A stretch of 64,000 bases of DNA from Caryophanales bacterium UBA6259 (GTDB taxonomy: Bacteria; Bacillota; Bacilli; Tepidibacillales; Tepidibacillaceae), in NCBI GenBank assembly GCA_002441135.1, contig DJVJ01000038.1, forward strand, positions 1 to 64,000. The letters run 5' to 3'. This document shows, one piece after another, positions 16,178-24,688 of the stretch. Position 1 is the first letter of the stretch. Each line of letters begins with the position of its first letter. Position numbers and translations under genes: made by a program. Below the pieces are notes generated by a model, which was not told the DNA's origin, ran no database searches, and saw nothing but the letters and a program-made list of their open reading frames with translations.

Positions 16178-16183
16178 ATTATA
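16178..16183 (-). promoter_or_regulatory. -10 element of the DUF2249-CGCGG operon
   Basis: On the minus strand this is a perfect TATAAT. No good -35 exists 17 bases upstream. A perfect Crp/Fnr palindrome is centred 41.5 bases upstream of the implied start (about 16171), so this looks like a class II activated promoter. Confidence 0.6.
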
Positions 16184-16204
16184 GATAAGAAATGGTCTAA
16201 ATGA

Positions 16205-16220
16205 TGTGAGTTAGGTCACA
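16205..16220. promoter_or_regulatory. Perfect Crp/Fnr-type palindrome between divergent genes
   Basis: TGTGA-GTTAGG-TCACA is an exact match to the Crp/Fnr consensus. It lies between the DUF2249-CGCGG operon (minus) and the Crp/Fnr gene itself (plus), at -41.5 for the former. For the regulator gene it may mediate autoregulation, though no plus-strand -10 at a standard distance was found. Confidence 0.75.
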
Positions 16221-16261
16221 TTTAACCTTTTAAGTGTATATAGATTGGAGGAGGAATATCG

Positions 16262-16951
16262 TTGAAGACAGCGAAAGAATTTTTGAAAAGAATTGATTTG
16301 ATTAAAGAACTTCCAGAGGAGGAACTAAATTTAATTATCAATATTTCTATATATAAAGAATATGAAAAGGGGAATCATGTATTTTTTCAAAATGAACCTT
16401 TAAAATATATTCATTTTATATCTAAGGGAAGTATTAAAATTTATAAAACAGATACTCACGGAAAAGAACAGATTGTATCCATTTTAGAAACAGGGGATAT
16501 GTTTCCACATACAGGATTTTTTAGTAAAGGGTTTTATCCTGCACATGCGGAAGCACTAAGCGATACAATTCTTATTATGATACCCATCGATGAGTTTGAA
16601 CGTTTATTAATCGAAAACCCTACTCTTTCTGTAAAGTTGTTTAAGTTGATGGGGGAAAAAATTATCGACTTGCAAAATAGGCTAGAGGAGCAAATCTTAC
16701 ATAATACCTATGAGAAAATTATTCTTTTACTCATTCGATTAGCCCATAAATATGGGGATGAATACACAAAAGATAAAGTAAGACTTCATAGTCGATTTAC
16801 CCATCAAGAACTAGCCAATATGATTGGAACATCAAGAGAAACCTTAAACAGAACGATAACTCAATTGAAAAAGAATGACCAGATAGATATTGATAACGAA
16901 GGTTATTTAATTCTTCATGTGACAAAATTACAGCAAAGTTTGATTTTATAG
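16262..16951 (+). CDS. Crp/Fnr family transcriptional regulator without Fe-S cysteines
   Basis: 229 residues. The cyclic-nucleotide-binding-like beta-roll covers about 10-125, the dimer helix about 130-160, and the winged helix about 170-215, with FTHQELANMIGTSRETLNRTI. The recognition helix has R-E-x-x-x-R spacing as in E. coli CRP, which reads TGTGA half-sites, and the adjacent palindrome is TGTGA-N6-TCACA. There is no cysteine at all, so it is not an Fnr-type [4Fe-4S] sensor; a heme or small-molecule sensor (DNR-like) is possible. TTG start after GGAGGAGG. Sites at 11732, 14996 and 16205 are likely targets. Confidence 0.85.
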   Translation: MKTAKEFLKRIDLIKELPEEELNLIINISIYKEYEKGNHVFFQNEPLKYIHFISKGSIKIYKTDTHGKEQIVSILETGDMFPHTGFFSKGFYPAHAEALSDTILIMIPIDEFERLLIENPTLSVKLFKLMGEKIIDLQNRLEEQILHNTYEKIILLLIRLAHKYGDEYTKDKVRLHSRFTHQELANMIGTSRETLNRTITQLKKNDQIDIDNEGYLILHVTKLQQSLIL

Positions 16952-16974
16952 CAAGAATTGTCAACGGAATTATA

Positions 16975-17008
16975 GGGTATCCCATACTCAGCTTGGGATA
17001 CCCTTGTC
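16975..17008. terminator. Hairpin between convergent genes
   Basis: GGGTATCCCA (16975-16984) and TGGGATACCC (16994-17003) form a perfect 10-bp stem between the Crp/Fnr gene and the NlpC/P60 gene. The T-tail is short in both directions. Confidence 0.65.
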
Positions 17009-17015
17009 ATTACCA

Positions 17016-18026
17016 TTATCCTCTTACTCTTTTAGCACCTAAGTAAACTGGACGGAATTTACTATTTGGGCTCTTAAGATTTTCTACTTGTACTCCATCC
17101 TTTGGTACAGGTGAACTATGAATCATATATCCATTACCAGCATAAATTCCAACATGGCCAATACGAACATTACGGCCAGGGAAATGGAAGAATAATAAAT
17201 CTCCTCGTTGTAGCTTGCTAACTGGTACATACACACCCATTTTAGCCTGTGACCTTGCAACTCTTGGTAATCTGATTCCATTTTTGTAATAAACCCATTG
17301 CGTAAAGGAAGAACAGTCAAAGGTTCTTGTATAGCCTGATGGAGAACCAAAAACATAAGGGACTCCCATATATCTTTTTGCTAAATTAATGATATTTGTT
17401 GCTGTTGCAGAGGTAACTACAGGGATATCCTCTGATTGTTCACTCTCTAATAGAGCAGCTAAATCATCAAGGGTTTCTCCTTCTGGGAAACCAAAGTCTT
17501 CATTATCTTCTTCTATTGTGATATTCAATTGCTTGCCTCTTACATCAATTGTGGTTTCTGCACCAAGGATTTTATTTAAATCCTCTGTAGAAAGATAAGC
17601 TTTATTATTTTGTTCTAAAATTGGTGAACCTAATTCTTTTTTTTGCTCATCGACTTCAACATTGTTTGAATCAGTATTAATTTTGATGAAGATATCGGTT
17701 ATACCTGCTTGAATCAAGTTACCTTCTGAAATAACTTTATAGTCAAGTAATTGCAATACCTCTGTAATAGGTACAAAGGTTTCGTTCTTTTGTTTTAATG
17801 TGGGAACATTTCCAACTTGTTCTCCATTAACTACAACTGTTAATTGTTTAAAGTTTTGCTTGTCCACCCTTGTGTTTAGCATGTTCACATTTCCTTGATC
17901 ATTTAAACGGTTTACGTTGTTAGGACTTTCAGATGTTCCATATTGATTTGGGCCAACATTGTTTCCGATATTGCAACCAGCAATTAGAACAATAGTTGAT
18001 AATAGAATGATGATTAATTTTTTCAT
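17016..18026 (-). CDS. NlpC/P60 lipoprotein with copper-amine-oxidase-type stalk domain
   Basis: 336 residues. A lipoprotein signal with lipobox LIAGC (Cys at 18) is followed by a spacer and a stalk domain similar to Cu-amine-oxidase N-terminal domains (about 62-170). The NlpC/P60 endopeptidase domain (about 205-330) shows the catalytic Cys in FDCSSFTQWVY, His in RIGHVGIYAGNG, and MIHSSP. It is predicted to cut peptide stems of peptidoglycan at the outer face of the membrane. Transcribed alone, with GAGGTGAAAAC before the ATG. Confidence 0.85.
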   Translation of the reverse strand: MKKLIIILLSTIVLIAGCNIGNNVGPNQYGTSESPNNVNRLNDQGNVNMLNTRVDKQNFKQLTVVVNGEQVGNVPTLKQKNETFVPITEVLQLLDYKVISEGNLIQAGITDIFIKINTDSNNVEVDEQKKELGSPILEQNNKAYLSTEDLNKILGAETTIDVRGKQLNITIEEDNEDFGFPEGETLDDLAALLESEQSEDIPVVTSATATNIINLAKRYMGVPYVFGSPSGYTRTFDCSSFTQWVYYKNGIRLPRVARSQAKMGVYVPVSKLQRGDLLFFHFPGRNVRIGHVGIYAGNGYMIHSSPVPKDGVQVENLKSPNSKFRPVYLGAKRVRG

Positions 18027-18242
18027 GTTGTTTTCACCTCATAAGTTGGATTTCATCAATTACTATTTATATTATTTGATTAAATAAACTTCCGATTCTT
18101 CATTTTTATATGAAAATAATGGATTCTAAGTATATCCAATTGTTACTTGAGGCAATTGGTCTAAATCATGTTATAATTAGCTGGAATTATATATAATGGT
18201 AAAAGAATATAAGAGGCAAGTAACAAATTTGGGGTGAAAAGT

Positions 18243-19316
18243 ATGAAAAAAATAGTATTTACTGGTGGGGGATCTGCAGGACATGTTATTGTCAATGTGG
18301 CACTTATTCCTGAGCTACAAAAAAGAGAATGGACGGTAGAATATATAGGTTCAAAAACAGGTATTGAAAAGAACATTATTCACCAATTAAATAATGTTCA
18401 GTATCATGAAATCTCAACAGGCAAGCTAAGACGATACTTTGATTGGAATAATTTCAAGGATCCTTTTAAAGTAGTAAAAGGAGTTATTGAAGCCTATTCC
18501 TTAATAAAAAAAATAAAACCCGACATTATTTTCTCAAAGGGCGGTTTTGTTTCAGTTCCAGTGGTTATTGGTGGCTGGCTTAATAAGGTTCCAGTAATTA
18601 TTCATGAATCAGATATGACACCTGGGTTAGCAAATAAAATTGCGATGCCATTCGCGACAAAAATTTTGGTAACCTTTCATGAAACATTGGATCATATTAA
18701 ATCAAAAAGCGCATTACATATTGGAGCAATTATTCGTCAGGAAATTTTATCTGGGAATCCGGAAAAGGGCTATGCACGTTGTGATTTTCACAAAAATAAA
18801 CCTGTGATTCTGGTGATGGGGGGCAGTTTAGGGGCCAGAAAGATTAACCAAATGGTCAGAGAAAATTTAACCGAGCTTTTGTCCCAGTTTCAGATTGTTC
18901 ATATTTGCGGTAAAGACCAAATTGATGAGCAATACAAAATGCCAGGATATAAGCAGTTTGAATATATAAATGAGGAATTGTCCGATATCTTTGCAATTAC
19001 GGATTTTGTAATATCAAGGGCTGGCTCAAATTCTATTTATGAATTTCTTGCACTACAGAAGCCGATGTTATTAATTCCATTATCCAAATTAGCAAGTCGG
19101 GGAGACCAAATACTTAATGCAAGTTCCTTCGAAAAAGCAGGCTATAGTTATGTTCTTCAAGAAGAAGAACTAACAGCAGAAAGCTTTAAAAAAGCAGTGA
19201 TTGATTTAGTCGAGAATAAGGACTTTTTTATCCATAATATGAAGAACACCAAAGGTGTTAGTAATATTCCAACCGTAATAGAGCTTATTGAACAACAGGC
19301 CAAAAAACGAAAGTAA
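18243..19316 (+). CDS. murG: UDP-GlcNAc--lipid I N-acetylglucosaminyltransferase (MurG type)
   Basis: About 357 residues, standard for Mur[19 protein letters not shown] is the N-terminal G-loop 1, [14 protein letters not shown] and [14 protein letters not shown] follow, and the C-terminal domain has [11 protein letters not shown] and the donor-binding [24 protein letters not shown]. It makes lipid II from lipid I at the inner membrane face. The gene stands outside any division/cell-wall cluster, so it may be a second murG, as some Bacillus species have. The GTG at 18234 is part of the ribosome site; the ATG at 18243 is used. NUDIX gene directly downstream. Confidence 0.85.
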   Translation: MKKIVFTGGGSAGHVIVNVALIPELQKREWTVEYIGSKTGIEKNIIHQLNNVQYHEISTGKLRRYFDWNNFKDPFKVVKGVIEAYSLIKKIKPDIIFSKGGFVSVPVVIGGWLNKVPVIIHESDMTPGLANKIAMPFATKILVTFHETLDHIKSKSALHIGAIIRQEILSGNPEKGYARCDFHKNKPVILVMGGSLGARKINQMVRENLTELLSQFQIVHICGKDQIDEQYKMPGYKQFEYINEELSDIFAITDFVISRAGSNSIYEFLALQKPMLLIPLSKLASRGDQILNASSFEKAGYSYVLQEEELTAESFKKAVIDLVENKDFFIHNMKNTKGVSNIPTVIELIEQQAKKRK

Positions 19317-19332
19317 TCTTTGGGAGGATACT

Positions 19333-19857
19333 ATGGTTCATAAAAAATGGAATATTGTCAATGTAGAAGCAGCAATTTACAAAGAGGACCAATGGTTATT
19401 GATGAAACGAAGTGAGAAGGAAGAGCATGGGCCAGGTCTAATCACTTTAGTTGGTGGAAAAGTGGAGGAAATGGGCAGTATATCAGATATTTTAGAGAAG
19501 ACGCTATACCGTGAAGTGATGGAGGAGGTAGGTATAGAAGTTCAAAACCTCCATTATTTAGAAAGTAAAGCGTTTCTCACCGGCAATAATGAACCCGTTG
19601 TAGATATTGTATTTGTCTGCGAACATAAGAATGGAGAAGCCAAGGCTGTTGATGAAAATGAGGTAGCCGAGATATTTTGGATGAGGGCTTTAGATATCAT
19701 CTTAAATAAAGAGATTCCTTATTTTGTAAAGGAAACAATCGAAAAGGCAGAAATGGTTCGTATTGAGAAAATGAAACAAAAGAAATTAGCGATTGCAGAG
19801 CAAATGCAGGGGGAACAGGCATCTTCTGCCAAAAAATATCGAATTAGATTTCTATAA
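19333..19857 (+). CDS. NUDIX hydrolase
   Basis: 174 residues. The Nudix helix is visible as GGKVEEMGSISDILEKTLYR followed by EVMEEVGI (about residues 38-65). The REVMEEVGI half is canonical, but the first half holds about four extra residues compared with GX5EX7REUXEEXGU. It is expected to hydrolyse a nucleoside diphosphate linked to another group; the substrate is unknown. It has its own GGGAGG site 16 bases after murG, so the two are probably co-transcribed. The C-terminal 40 residues are a charged helix. Confidence 0.8.
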   Translation: MVHKKWNIVNVEAAIYKEDQWLLMKRSEKEEHGPGLITLVGGKVEEMGSISDILEKTLYREVMEEVGIEVQNLHYLESKAFLTGNNEPVVDIVFVCEHKNGEAKAVDENEVAEIFWMRALDIILNKEIPYFVKETIEKAEMVRIEKMKQKKLAIAEQMQGEQASSAKKYRIRFL

Positions 19858-19901
19858 ATGATCTAAGATAAAAGGGAAATAAAGGTAACTTAGGAGTATA
19901 G

Positions 19902-19933
19902 AAAAGGGGAGCCAGTTAACAGGCTCCCCTTTT
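19902..19933. terminator. Bidirectional terminator
   Basis: AAAAGGGGAGCC (19902-19913) and GGCTCCCCTTTT (19922-19933) form a 12-bp stem between the convergent NUDIX and niaR genes. Confidence 0.85.
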
Positions 19934-19943
19934 AGAATATTAA

Positions 19944-20489
19944 TTACTCCTCTACCTTTGAAAGCAAAAATCCTGCTTTTTCTAAATCCTCACAGGCGTC
20001 ATCTAATTGCTCGATTGTTTCAGCTTCTAACAGATGAAGATGGACACCATCGGTTAAATCTGATAAATAAGAGGAATTTGTTTCCTCCATTTTTTTCATA
20101 AAATGTCCAAGGTCTCTTCTATTCTTAATCATTAATGATGCAGTTAACTCACCATAGATTGGGTGTTCCACACTGACATTACGAACAAAAACACCATGGT
20201 CAACAAGTATTTTTAATTCGTCCTCAGTTTTATCACCTTTGTGTTTGCAGGCAATTATCCTTCTAAAAGGATAATTTGATTGCTGTTCATTTATATATAC
20301 ATAGCCTTGTGCTGTTGCGATAATAGGTTCATCTTTTGCTTTGAGTAAAGAGATATCTTGAACGATGACTTGTCGACTTACATTGGTTTTTTCAGCTAAC
20401 ATTTGGCCAGTTAAAGGTTCATTGCTCGCTTTTAGCCATTGTAGGATTAAAGCTCGACGTTCCATACCATATTTTTTTCTACCGTCCAT
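19944..20489 (-). CDS. niaR: Niacin-responsive transcriptional repressor NiaR (YrxA/NadR type)
   Basis: 181 residues. An N-terminal HTH_11 domain (about 10-60: MERRALILQWLKASNEPLTGQMLAEKTNVSRQVIVQDISLLK) is followed by a 3H domain (about 85-178) with three conserved histidines: DHGVFVRNVSVEHP, then LGHFMKKMEE and DGVHLHLLEAE. Family members repress NAD biosynthesis and niacin uptake genes when niacin is bound. No nad genes are adjacent, so it acts at a distance. Ribosome site AGAGGTGAAACC. Confidence 0.85.
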   Translation of the reverse strand: MDGRKKYGMERRALILQWLKASNEPLTGQMLAEKTNVSRQVIVQDISLLKAKDEPIIATAQGYVYINEQQSNYPFRRIIACKHKGDKTEDELKILVDHGVFVRNVSVEHPIYGELTASLMIKNRRDLGHFMKKMEETNSSYLSDLTDGVHLHLLEAETIEQLDDACEDLEKAGFLLSKVEE

Positions 20490-20565
20490 GGTTTCACCTC
20501 TGCTTGTTTATTAATCATATTATATCAAAATAAACATTGATCTAGAAACCACTTAAGGGGATAAT

Positions 20566-21306
20566 TTAAAATTCATATTCTACATATACAGTAGCTTTAA
20601 TGTTCATTTCTCCAGAACTAATAGGAGTAGAAGCCTCGTTCATATCCATTGCCATTTCCTTGTATGAATATTGAGGTCCATTATACATTGTTTGATAGGT
20701 TTCCTGAATTTTAATGGGAGAAATATTTTTGACTTTAAAAACACCCATCATACTTTTCGCCTTTTGTTCGGAATGGATCAGTGCTTCTTCTAAAGCTTTA
20801 TTTCTAAGCTCTTCTTTATTGGATATATCAAATTGAATATTATGAATCATATTTGCCTTTTTCGCTGTTACCTGATCAATAATCGATCCCAAAATCTCTA
20901 AGTCCCTAATGGTAACTTCTACATTATTAGTAACTACATAAGCACGTAAAGTGGATGAGTTCGTATTTCGGTCATACTGTTGTTCAGGATAGACATTATA
21001 ATTTACCGTTTTCATATCTTTTTCGTCTATTTTAAATTCTTTAAGTATAGCATAAATATCCTTCATTCTATCTTTGTTTTCTTGCTGTGCAGGTACGAGC
21101 TCCTTATTTTCTGTTCTGACTCCGATGGTAATGGTTGCCATGTCAGGTTGAGCTTTAACTTCACCAACTCCAGTAACGGCAATTGTCTTTTTCGTTTCCT
21201 CATTGCTTTGTGAAAAAGGAATGTTTGATTTGCTAAATATACCAATACTAACTACTAAAATTAAAGCTATGCCTAAAAAATAAATAAGGCTTTTTTTTTT
21301 GGTCAT
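20566..21306 (-). CDS. SIMPL domain (DUF541) secreted or membrane-anchored protein
   Basis: 246 residues. An N-terminal hydrophobic helix (about 6-26) acts as a signal anchor. The rest is a SIMPL/DUF541 domain (TIAVTGVGEVKAQPDMATITIGVRTENKELVPAQQENKDRM, RAYVVTNNVEVTIRDLEILGSIIDQV, and a C-terminal INIKATVYVEYEF-like strand). Bacterial relatives such as YggE and BP26 are linked to oxidative-stress tolerance, with an unknown mechanism. Monocistronic, with AGGAGGG before the ATG. Confidence 0.85.
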   Translation of the reverse strand: MTKKKSLIYFLGIALILVVSIGIFSKSNIPFSQSNEETKKTIAVTGVGEVKAQPDMATITIGVRTENKELVPAQQENKDRMKDIYAILKEFKIDEKDMKTVNYNVYPEQQYDRNTNSSTLRAYVVTNNVEVTIRDLEILGSIIDQVTAKKANMIHNIQFDISNKEELRNKALEEALIHSEQKAKSMMGVFKVKNISPIKIQETYQTMYNGPQYSYKEMAMDMNEASTPISSGEMNIKATVYVEYEF

Positions 21307-21425
21307 GTTGTAACCCTCCTAATGTTTGTTTTTTTGTTAGTTATATATGAAGACGATAGAAATGGATAGAAGGTTGCATTTTTTCTTGGATTACAAAAAA
21401 AAGAAGACACCATAATTAAATGGTG

Positions 21426-21770
21426 CTATTGAAAATAATAAATTTTCGATTTGCCTTCCTTTACATTCATAATGATTACCCATTTGTTGTTTACGGTTAT
21501 TTCATAGTATTGTTCGCTACCTACTAAATGGGCGACATATAAGCCATTCCTTTTTGGCTGGATGGTATAGTATTGTTTTGTTTTATAGTCGAATATTTTA
21601 TAGCTGTTTTCTTCACGAATAACAGATACATATGAAGCACGATGGTAATCATAAATTTGGTCTCCATGTGAGTAAGTATATTGTTCTCCGTTTTGACTAT
21701 CCATTAAGGTGGAGATTTTTCTGCCAGTTATTAACCTTGCAATAACATATCCTAGAAGAGGTTCCATCAT
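21426..21770 (-). CDS. Hypothetical Tyr-rich protein
   Basis: 114 residues, not recognised. Rich in Tyr (about 17) and beta-prone repeats of YxxF/YxI type (SYKIFDYKTKQYYTI and SEQYYEITVNNKWVIIMNV). This suggests a small beta-sheet protein, perhaps spore- or surface-associated. No signal peptide. The ribosome site AGGAGGT is well placed. It lies between the SIMPL gene (same strand) and ccdA (divergent). Confidence 0.55.
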   Translation of the reverse strand: MMEPLLGYVIARLITGRKISTLMDSQNGEQYTYSHGDQIYDYHRASYVSVIREENSYKIFDYKTKQYYTIQPKRNGLYVAHLVGSEQYYEITVNNKWVIIMNVKEGKSKIYYFQ

Positions 21771-21888
21771 ATTATTACCTCCTACAATACAAATGAATTT
21801 GTGAGGATTTAAATTATACTAATATAATATGTTTGGGTTAAAGGGATGGTTAAAGGTTCTATAAAGGTTTTAAAAGTATTTTTAAATT

Positions 21889-21917
21889 TTGACATCACAG
21901 AGGGTTTTCTATAAGAT
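21889..21917 (+). promoter_or_regulatory. Sigma-A promoter of ccdA
   Basis: Perfect TTGACA (21889-21894), a 17-base spacer, then TAAGAT (21912-21917), 41 bases before the ccdA start. Confidence 0.75.
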
Positions 21918-21958
21918 GGATTTATTGAGTAAATTATTAAAAAAGGGGGAAGAACCGA

Positions 21959-22675
21959 ATGGATGGAGCAAACATAAATTTATTAATCGCATTCTGGGCA
22001 GGCATTTTATCCTTTGTCTCTCCTTGTGTTTTGCCATTGTATCCTTCCTATCTTTCATACATTACAGGTATATCGGTAGATAAGCTAAAGAATGATTTCG
22101 ATAAAAAAGAAATTAGAAATAGAGCCATGGTACATACTTTCTTTTTTGTTATTGGATTCTCACTTGTCTTTATTGCCTTTGGAATGGGAGCAAGCTTTTT
22201 AGGAGATTTGTTATATCAATACAAAAATGAGGTACGTCAGGTTGGAGCTATCCTGATTATTTTAATGGGCTTGTTTACTAGTGGATTAATTAGATGGAAT
22301 TGGTTGCTTAAAGAAAGAAGAATGGAGATTAAAAATCGTCCTGCAGGGTATTTTGGCTCGACGATAATTGGAATGAGCTTTGCCGCAGGGTGGACACCTT
22401 GTATAGGGCCAATTCTTTCCTCTATTCTATTATTAGCAGCTTCTGATCCATCAAAAAGTGTTTTTCTTTTAATGAGCTATAGCTTAGGCTTTGCCTTACC
22501 GTTTTTTATCATGGCATTCTTTATTAGCTCAACAAGATGGATTTTACGTTACTCTGATAAGATCATGAAGGTCGGAGGAATTTTATTAATCGCAATTGGA
22601 ATTTTACTTTTTACAAATAAATTAAATATACTTTCCGCTTACTTTACAAAATGGTTCGGTGTAAGCTGGTTCTAA
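21959..22675 (+). CDS. ccdA: Cytochrome c biogenesis / thiol transport protein CcdA
   Basis: 238 residues, six membrane helices. The two redox cysteines are visible in the mirrored motifs FVSPCVLPLYPSY (about 18-30) and AAGWTPCIGPILSS (about 139-152). CcdA carries electrons from cytosolic thioredoxin across the membrane to extracytoplasmic thiol-disulfide proteins, used in cytochrome c maturation and spore synthesis. No resA or other ccm partner is adjacent. Starts at ATG after AAGGGGGAAG; monocistronic. Confidence 0.9.
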   Translation: MDGANINLLIAFWAGILSFVSPCVLPLYPSYLSYITGISVDKLKNDFDKKEIRNRAMVHTFFFVIGFSLVFIAFGMGASFLGDLLYQYKNEVRQVGAILIILMGLFTSGLIRWNWLLKERRMEIKNRPAGYFGSTIIGMSFAAGWTPCIGPILSSILLLAASDPSKSVFLLMSYSLGFALPFFIMAFFISSTRWILRYSDKIMKVGGILLIAIGILLFTNKLNILSAYFTKWFGVSWF

Positions 22676-22705
22676 TTTTGGTTTGTACTACTAAATACTA
22701 TGACT

Positions 22706-22735
22706 AAAGACTGTAATGTTACAGTCTTTTTTTTG
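22706..22735 (+). terminator. Terminator of ccdA
   Basis: AAAGACTGTAA (22706-22716) and TTACAGTCTTT (22719-22729) pair, and a run of T's follows. Confidence 0.8.
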
Positions 22736-22780
22736 TTGTAAATTCATAATATTAAACAAGAAGTAAAAGGGGGGAGATGT

Positions 22781-23743
22781 ATGTATGCTGACGCAGTAAT
22801 TGAGGGTGGTGGGGTCAAAGCAATTGGATTAGTTGGTGCAATATATGAGGCAGAACAACGAGGATATAAATGGAAAAAATTAGCGGGTACTTCGGCAGGG
22901 GCGATGATTGCCGCCCTGCTAGCTGCTGGTTACTCAGCAGAAGAGCTAAAGGAAGAACTGATGGATTTAGATTATGCTTGTTTTATAGAGAAAAAGGGTT
23001 TGCAAAAATTTCTTCCACTTGTTGGAGGAGCCTTTAATTTGTGGAGCAAATATGGTGTTTTTGGCGGAGAATATATTGAAGAATGGGTACGTGAAAAGTT
23101 ACATGCTAAAGGGGTAGTTACCTTTAAGGATTTAAAAAAACCATTATATATTATTGCTTCAGATATATCTGGTGAAGATATGCTTGTTCTCCCTAATGAT
23201 ATAAGTCGTTATGGAATAGATCCTGCGACCCTTGAAGTGGCTACCGCGGTTCGAATGAGTACTAGTCTTCCCTTTTTTTATCGACCGGTAAAACTTCGCT
23301 ATACTGAAAACAAACAAAATATGGAGCATTATATTGTGGATGGCGGTATATTAAGTAATTTTCCTGTTTGGATCTTTGATACCGAAAAGAATCATCAGTG
23401 GCCAACCTTTGGATTTCGCTTAGTGACAGAAAACTACGGTAAACCCCAGCAGGTTAAAGGAATTTTCTCTCTTGGAATGGCATTAATAGGAACCATGATG
23501 GAGGCACATGATGAAAGGCATATAAAAGAAATGGATTATTTGCGAACAATTTTGGTTCCAACCCTTGGCGTGAAAACAACAGAATTTAATATCTCTCAAG
23601 AAACTAGAGAGAACCTATTCCAATCAGGAGTTAATGCTGCTACTAAATTTTTTACTCAATGGAACTTCAGTCAATATATCGAACAATATCACAAAAAGAA
23701 AAGAAATCCTGCAGTGGATGTTAAGTCTAAAAAAACCCCGTAA
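22781..23743 (+). CDS. Patatin-like phospholipase (YqhO type)
   Basis: 320 residues. The patatin catalytic dyad is evident: an oxyanion loop EGGGVKAIG (about 8-16), nucleophile Ser in GTSAG (about 37-41), and Asp in VDGGILSNFPV (about 188-198). It is predicted to hydrolyse acyl lipids. Gene order before the SA1362/YqhP-like, YqhR, aroQ, papA and efp genes matches the Bacillus yqhO region. Strong ribosome site AGGGGGGAG. Confidence 0.85.
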   Translation: MYADAVIEGGGVKAIGLVGAIYEAEQRGYKWKKLAGTSAGAMIAALLAAGYSAEELKEELMDLDYACFIEKKGLQKFLPLVGGAFNLWSKYGVFGGEYIEEWVREKLHAKGVVTFKDLKKPLYIIASDISGEDMLVLPNDISRYGIDPATLEVATAVRMSTSLPFFYRPVKLRYTENKQNMEHYIVDGGILSNFPVWIFDTEKNHQWPTFGFRLVTENYGKPQQVKGIFSLGMALIGTMMEAHDERHIKEMDYLRTILVPTLGVKTTEFNISQETRENLFQSGVNAATKFFTQWNFSQYIEQYHKKKRNPAVDVKSKKTP

Positions 23744-23757
23744 AAACGGGGTTTTTC
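23730..23757 (+). terminator. Terminator of patatin-like gene
   Basis: AAAAAACCCCG (23730-23740) and CGGGGTTTTT (23747-23756) overlap the stop codon of the phospholipase gene. The stem also has an A-run that can serve the opposite strand. Confidence 0.8.
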
Positions 23758-23778
23758 TCTTTGTATATGGAAGGCAAT

Positions 23779-24060
23779 TTATTCATACTTTTGCTTATCT
23801 TCTCTATTTTTACCTTCAATTACAGTAAAAGGATTATCCTTCTTTCTTTTTACTGTTTTTTTTATCTTGGTAGGAGGTTGTTTATAATTGGATTTGGTAT
23901 TAAAATTTCTAAGCTTCTCTGGATGCTTCACAAAAAAATAAATCGTCCCGAAAACTAATGCTGGAATTATGACTTGCTTTGGCTTTTCGATAAAAAGTGT
24001 GGTTACTCCAATAATGAAAAAAAACAAAATGATCATTCCAAACCAATTATATTTCCTCAA
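23779..24060 (-). CDS. SA1362/YqhP-like small membrane protein
   Basis: 93 residues. Two hydrophobic segments (about 6-24 and 30-43), then a Lys-rich cytoplasmic tail (KTVKRKKDNPF). Size, topology and position beside the patatin gene match the SA1362/YqhP family of unknown function. TTG start with AAGGGG upstream. Encoded opposite to its neighbours. Confidence 0.55.
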   Translation of the reverse strand: MRKYNWFGMIILFFFIIGVTTLFIEKPKQVIIPALVFGTIYFFVKHPEKLRNFNTKSNYKQPPTKIKKTVKRKKDNPFTVIEGKNREDKQKYE

Positions 24061-24220
24061 TAGTATAAGCCCCTTTCAACTATTTGATTAACTATATTTT
24101 ACATGATTTATAATTTTTAACCAATAGATTAGAAGAAGTTTATAAAATGTATATCTTTCGTTTCTTTTCTCGATAATATTTAAATAGAAGTGTTAGCTAA
24201 TTATAAGGAGGTTATTGTGA

Positions 24221-24688
24221 ATGGAGCTTTTTATAAAACGATTTATTGATTTGTTAGATGAAAGAATTCCTGTTTCTATGGTTCATACTTTAGTAGAACA
24301 ACCTTTAGGAGCAATTGTAAATGATTCATACCTTCGAATTCATGCAAGGCTAGACTTACTTGATGAAGATAGTCCTTTTGTTGAGATGGAACTATATCCA
24401 TATGAATTTGATAAAATAGAAGCACAAATGGCTTTTAATTATCCAAAAGGTTCAATTAAGGTAGATGAAAATACATTAACTACTGCAATCGAGCAGGCTG
24501 GGGGAAAAGGAGAAAAGGTGACCCTGCTAGGTGATCATCACGGCACCTACTTTGAGATGTATCAAGGATTAGACATCCAAGTCCCACAAAAGTCGGAAAT
24601 GGATGAAACGATTGAAGAGATTGTAGGGAAAATATATGATTGGCTACTTATTGGAGGATACCAGCCTGAAGAAGGGGATGAGGGATGA
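24221..24688 (+). CDS. Conserved hypothetical acidic protein
   Basis: 155 residues, soluble and acidic (C-terminal GGYQPEEGDEG). Not recognised. Begins with a helix (MELFIKRFIDLLDERIPVSM) and continues as an alternating beta pattern (LRIHARLDLLDEDSPFVEMELYPYEFDKIEAQMAF). A strong AAGGAGGT site precedes the ATG. Its stop overlaps the start of yqhR (ATGA), so the two are translationally coupled. It occupies the place where yqhQ lies in B. subtilis but is not DUF1385. Confidence 0.6.
   Translation: MELFIKRFIDLLDERIPVSMVHTLVEQPLGAIVNDSYLRIHARLDLLDEDSPFVEMELYPYEFDKIEAQMAFNYPKGSIKVDENTLTTAIEQAGGKGEKVTLLGDHHGTYFEMYQGLDIQVPQKSEMDETIEEIVGKIYDWLLIGGYQPEEGDEG

Noticed and set aside
16237..16246. TATATA/TATAGAT as a -10 for the Crp/Fnr gene
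   Set aside because: It would put the start of transcription inside the ribosome site and is not at a standard distance from the palindrome. The true promoter is unclear.
23634..23958. Plus-strand ORFs running through the end of the patatin gene and opposite the YqhP-like gene
   Set aside because: They overlap real genes and a strong terminator and have no ribosome sites.
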